Assembly: GCF_042767895.1 (NCBI RefSeq)
Contig: NC_091575.1
Coordinates: 27,115,208 to 27,125,207, forward strand
Reading direction: 5' to 3'
DNA: 10,000 nt
From: Penaeus vannamei
Taxonomy: Eukaryota; Arthropoda; Malacostraca; Decapoda; Penaeidae
Part shown: positions 7,583 through 10,000 of the stretch, in pieces
Numbering within the stretch: position 1 is the stretch's first letter
Layout: every line of letters begins with the position of its first letter
Translations under genes and position numbers: made by a program
Notes under the pieces: model-generated
Databases searched by the model: none
Told to the model about the DNA's origin: nothing
The model's input: the letters and a program-made list of their open reading frames with translations, nothing else

Positions 7583-7680
7583 TAATTAAGTAATTTATTC
7601 ATTTATTTATCTATTTATATAGAAATGTGTGTGTTCATGCATGTATGTATGCATACATTTGCGTATATGTATGTGTGTTT
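7583..7680. repeat. Decayed tetranucleotide (TTTA / ATGT) tracts
   Basis: TTTA-type units at about 7594-7620 and ATGT/GCAT units at about 7622-7674 continue the microsatellite cluster with much lower purity. Confidence 0.6.
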
Positions 7681-7689
7681 GGATGAATG

Positions 7690-7970
7690 GGTAAATGCAT
7701 TTGTTATTGTTGATGTTGCTTTACTATTTTATAATTTTATTATTGCTACTATTAGACTCTTTGCTGCCATTACTATTAATAGCAAGCATTGTTACTTATC
7801 AGTATCACCATTCATAGCTGTTCTTTGTATTACCGTTATTATTTACTTTTATCATTACCTTTGTTGTTGTTGGTTATATTGTTACCACTGTTGACTGTTC
7901 TCGTTGTTGTTTACATTGTTGTGATACTGACAATAGGCGATATTATATCAATATTATTATTATCATTGTT
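7690..7970. repeat. Degenerate T-rich trinucleotide field (ATT/TTG/TAT)
   Basis: The plus strand is now T-rich (ATT, TTG and TAT units), the reverse of the A-rich field at 2500-5040. Hydrophobic open frames at 7625-7974 reflect this composition and are not called as genes. Confidence 0.65.
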
Positions 7971-8168
7971 ATGATCATTATCATCATCATCACCCTTGTC
8001 TTCATCATCATCATCACCATCGTCTACATCACCAAAATCATCATCATTATCATTGTTCTTTCCATTACTATTATTATAATTATCATCATCATTATTATCA
8101 TTATCATCACTGCCATTATTACCATCATCATCATCATCATCATCACGTATATCATTATCATTGTTAAT
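7971..8168. repeat. ATC/TCA-rich imperfect microsatellite
   Basis: TCATCA and TTATCA units dominate, with pure TCA runs at about 7980-7991, 8003-8016 and 8122-8144. In the minus strand it reads as poly-Asp/Asn within a frame spanning 7911-8288, a composition artefact with no domain. Confidence 0.85.
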
Positions 8169-8189
8169 AAATGGTGCTATCATCATAAA

Positions 8190-8800
8190 TATTCTTTTTA
8201 TTGTCAGTGCAAATATAATTTCAATGTCGTAGCTGGATTCTTGCCACTGCACATAAGTCCCGATTTTAGTCATGTATGAAAAAATCATATCAAAGTACAG
8301 CGCTTGTCAAATACCTCATGTCATCATCTTTCGTATTTAGTCCGCAAGTATATATTCTATATAAAATTACCAATACGTTTTCTGGTCACGCTATCTGACA
8401 ACAACAAAAAGAAGTGTAGGTCTATAAAGCACAGATGCCCCTTGTTGTCGCTAATTAGGTTTTTGAATAAGTCCGCTCAACGTATATTTATATCGTTAAT
8501 GAGATCCGCCGAGTGATTTATTTTCAAATTAGTTTCTAAACGGGTGGGTTCATGTACATCTCCATCAGATAAAATGGCATCAAAAGATCTAGTTATATGT
8601 TAGAATCATGGGATTGGCTTTTAGTAGTAGAGACGCCATACTACTAGAATCGAGACAAAACGAAATTACAAAAGGCAAATGGTAAAAAGTATACTTGGAG
8701 TAAATTCATATAATTCTTCATTCCATTAGTTATGATAAAAGGAAAACAATAAGTATTACCCAGAATTATGATTCCGTATCCATTTTTTGAGAACGTGAAT
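8190..8800. other. Unique AT-rich sequence, no gene recognised
   Basis: Normal-complexity DNA. A 70-codon plus-strand frame at 8304-8516 shows no recognisable domain or flanking splice context, and nothing else was identified. Confidence 0.55.
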
Positions 8801-8814
8801 GCTATTGCGTTGTT

Positions 8815-8970
8815 CTCGTGGGTTCCGAAACTGTTTCGAAAACCCCGCGTTATGTTGGTTTCGCCTGATTGGTGAGGCTCCTAAATGCGTATATAACTCG
8901 CCACAACAGGTATACCGTCTTTGGCGTCCTTCTAGGGCATTGGGTCCGTGTCGTTATTCTGCTGTCAGGT
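8815..8970 (+). promoter_or_regulatory. Possible promoter: CpG-rich patch with CCAAT and TATA motifs
   Basis: A local rise in G+C and CpG within AT-rich DNA. An inverted CCAAT box (ATTGG, 8868-8872, in CTGATTGG like that of the MSL1 promoter) lies about 20 bp before a TATATAA (8890-8896), and possible splice donors follow: CAG before GTATAC at 8910 and CAG before GT at 8969. Together these resemble a small TATA promoter with a non-coding first exon on the plus strand. The 89-codon frame at 8799-9068 would span it but has no recognised domain. The motifs are short and could be fortuitous. Confidence 0.3.
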
Positions 8971-9439
8971 TTTTTACTCACTTCTTAAGGTGGGGATTAT
9001 TTGTATACTTGATTTTGTCATATTTATTATATATTGTTGGGGCGAAGATTTTTTTTCTTCATATGTAAGAGGTACTATGTCTACATCAAATTACGCACAA
9101 GTAGGTAGAATGTTAAATACGCTTTCGTAAACACGTTATTACTAACAAATATATCTCGTGCGGTTAGATAAGCAACACAGAAATATTCTTTGAATACTTA
9201 AAATGAGGAGACCAAACCAGATAATCTAATTCTCTCTTTGAATTCATTGTAAAGGCACATTGTTAAATTACGAAGAGCCACTTAATATAGAACAACTGTT
9301 ATTGTATCGTCAAGTAAATCTGATAAAAGCTAATTCTGGTTGAATTCTCAATAAGATAAAATTCAATAGTACAGTTGCGTTACGTAATGCAAACACATAC
9401 ACATATCCTTATATTAACACATATGTAATTCTATCTGTC
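8971..9439. other. Unique AT-rich sequence, no gene recognised
   Basis: No open frame with protein-like composition beyond short chance frames, and no structured repeat before the microsatellite cluster begins at about 9395-9440. Confidence 0.55.
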
Positions 9440-9466
9440 TACGCATACGCTCGCACACGCCCACAA

Positions 9467-9489
9467 ACGCATGCGCGCGCACACACACG
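9467..9489. repeat. Alternating purine-pyrimidine (GC/AC) tract, Z-DNA prone
   Basis: A 23-bp uninterrupted alternation comprising ACGCATGC, then CGCGCG, then an AC run. CG/CA alternation is the classic sequence for left-handed Z-DNA under supercoiling. It opens the microsatellite cluster that follows. Confidence 0.8.
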
Positions 9490-9533
9490 GACATATATAC
9501 ATAATACATACATACATGTATATACATATATAC

Positions 9534-9582
<49 letters not shown>

Positions 9583-9600
9583 GATATATATACATACATA
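9490..9600. repeat. TA and TATAC/CATA compound repeat
   Basis: CATA and TATAC units surround a pure TA run at about 9541-9575. Minus-strand Tyr-Ile frames here are artefacts of the repeat. Confidence 0.9.
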
Positions 9601-9710
9601 TTTACTCACACATGCATGCATACACACATAAACACATACACATATACACAAACACACATACATACACAAACACACATACATACATACATACACAAACACA
9701 CACACAGAAA
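9601..9710. repeat. (ACAC)/(CATA)n compound microsatellite
   Basis: ACACATA, CATACATA and CACAAACACA units alternate, with some longer blocks repeated (for example around 9649-9682). It passes directly into the GA array. Confidence 0.9.
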
Positions 9711-9840
<130 letters not shown>

Positions 9841-10000
9841 GTTACCAGAAGAACACCAAACAAATCATACTTTTTTCAACACACGAAGAAGAATATACAT
9901 CTCTGCACAGATAACGATCGATTCACCTGATCCCTGACGTCTGAAATTCGCAGCCACAAAAACCCATGAGTCACATACACCTTACTCTAAATTTCTCTAC

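Noticed and set aside
7267..7593. Plus-strand frames with Tyr-Ile and Cys-Val repeats
   Set aside because: Generated by TA and GT dinucleotide runs.
7911..8288. Asp/Asn-rich 125-codon minus-strand frame, resembling an acidic low-complexity protein
   Set aside because: Driven by TCA/ATC repeats; the flanking non-repeat residues show no domain.
8799..9068. 89-codon plus-strand frame with a hydrophobic C-terminal stretch
   Set aside because: Its start lies upstream of the proposed TATA box, the composition changes midway with local base content, and no family was recognised.

Overview
The window looks like nuclear DNA of an arthropod, most likely a decapod crustacean of the penaeid shrimp type. 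This is inferred from four things: extreme microsatellite density covering roughly a third or more of the window, an AT-rich background, sparse small CpG-rich patches, and one split gene with a textbook GT splice donor. Nothing bacterial or phage-like is present: there are no operons, Shine-Dalgarno sites or closely packed open frames. Almost every open frame here is a translated repeat (poly-Asn, poly-Ile, poly-Leu, poly-Ser, Tyr-Ile or Arg-Glu runs).

The one convincing gene lies on the minus strand at about 5956-6438, with a CpG-rich promoter and 5' region up to about 6760. The exon encodes a Ser/Glu-rich N-terminal stretch that ends in a leucine/glutamine-rich coiled coil resembling the dimerisation and MSL2-binding coiled coil of MSL1, the scaffold of the male-specific-lethal/MOF histone H4 Lys16 acetyltransferase complex. 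The exon stops at a perfect donor (GTAAGT) in the middle of the coiled coil. No continuation is visible in the window, so everything from 5955 down to base 1 is read as its first large intron, though the gene could be intron-rich further left. No ATG starts the long frame. Either translation begins at an internal Met (6310-6312), or a 19-nt coding mini-exon (6554-6572) is spliced in through a 116-nt intron. The second model joins the frame exactly and is described below.

Layout: 1-1800 is unique AT-rich DNA with a degenerate TTAGG-like patch (495-613) and small inverted repeats. 2105-2400 is a GC-richer island of unknown origin. 2500-5040 is a long field of decayed A-rich trinucleotide repeats (AAT, AAC, GAT, one pure ACT array) with internal strand switches that form fold-back structures. 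5340-5870 is unique sequence with CpG-rich patches. 5956-6760 is the MSL1-like exon and promoter. 6760-7370 is unique, with nothing recognised. 7380-7582 is an AC/TA/GT compound microsatellite. 7680-8170 is a T-rich trinucleotide field with ATC/TCA arrays. 8190-8800 is unique, with nothing recognised. 8815-8970 is a small CpG-rich CCAAT/TATA patch that may be a second promoter. 9440-9840 is a compound Z-prone/TA/CA/GA microsatellite cluster, and 9841-10000 is unique.

No CRISPR array, tRNA, rRNA or intact transposon was found. The most useful observations are the MSL1-like exon, its unusual start region, and the repeat structures around it.
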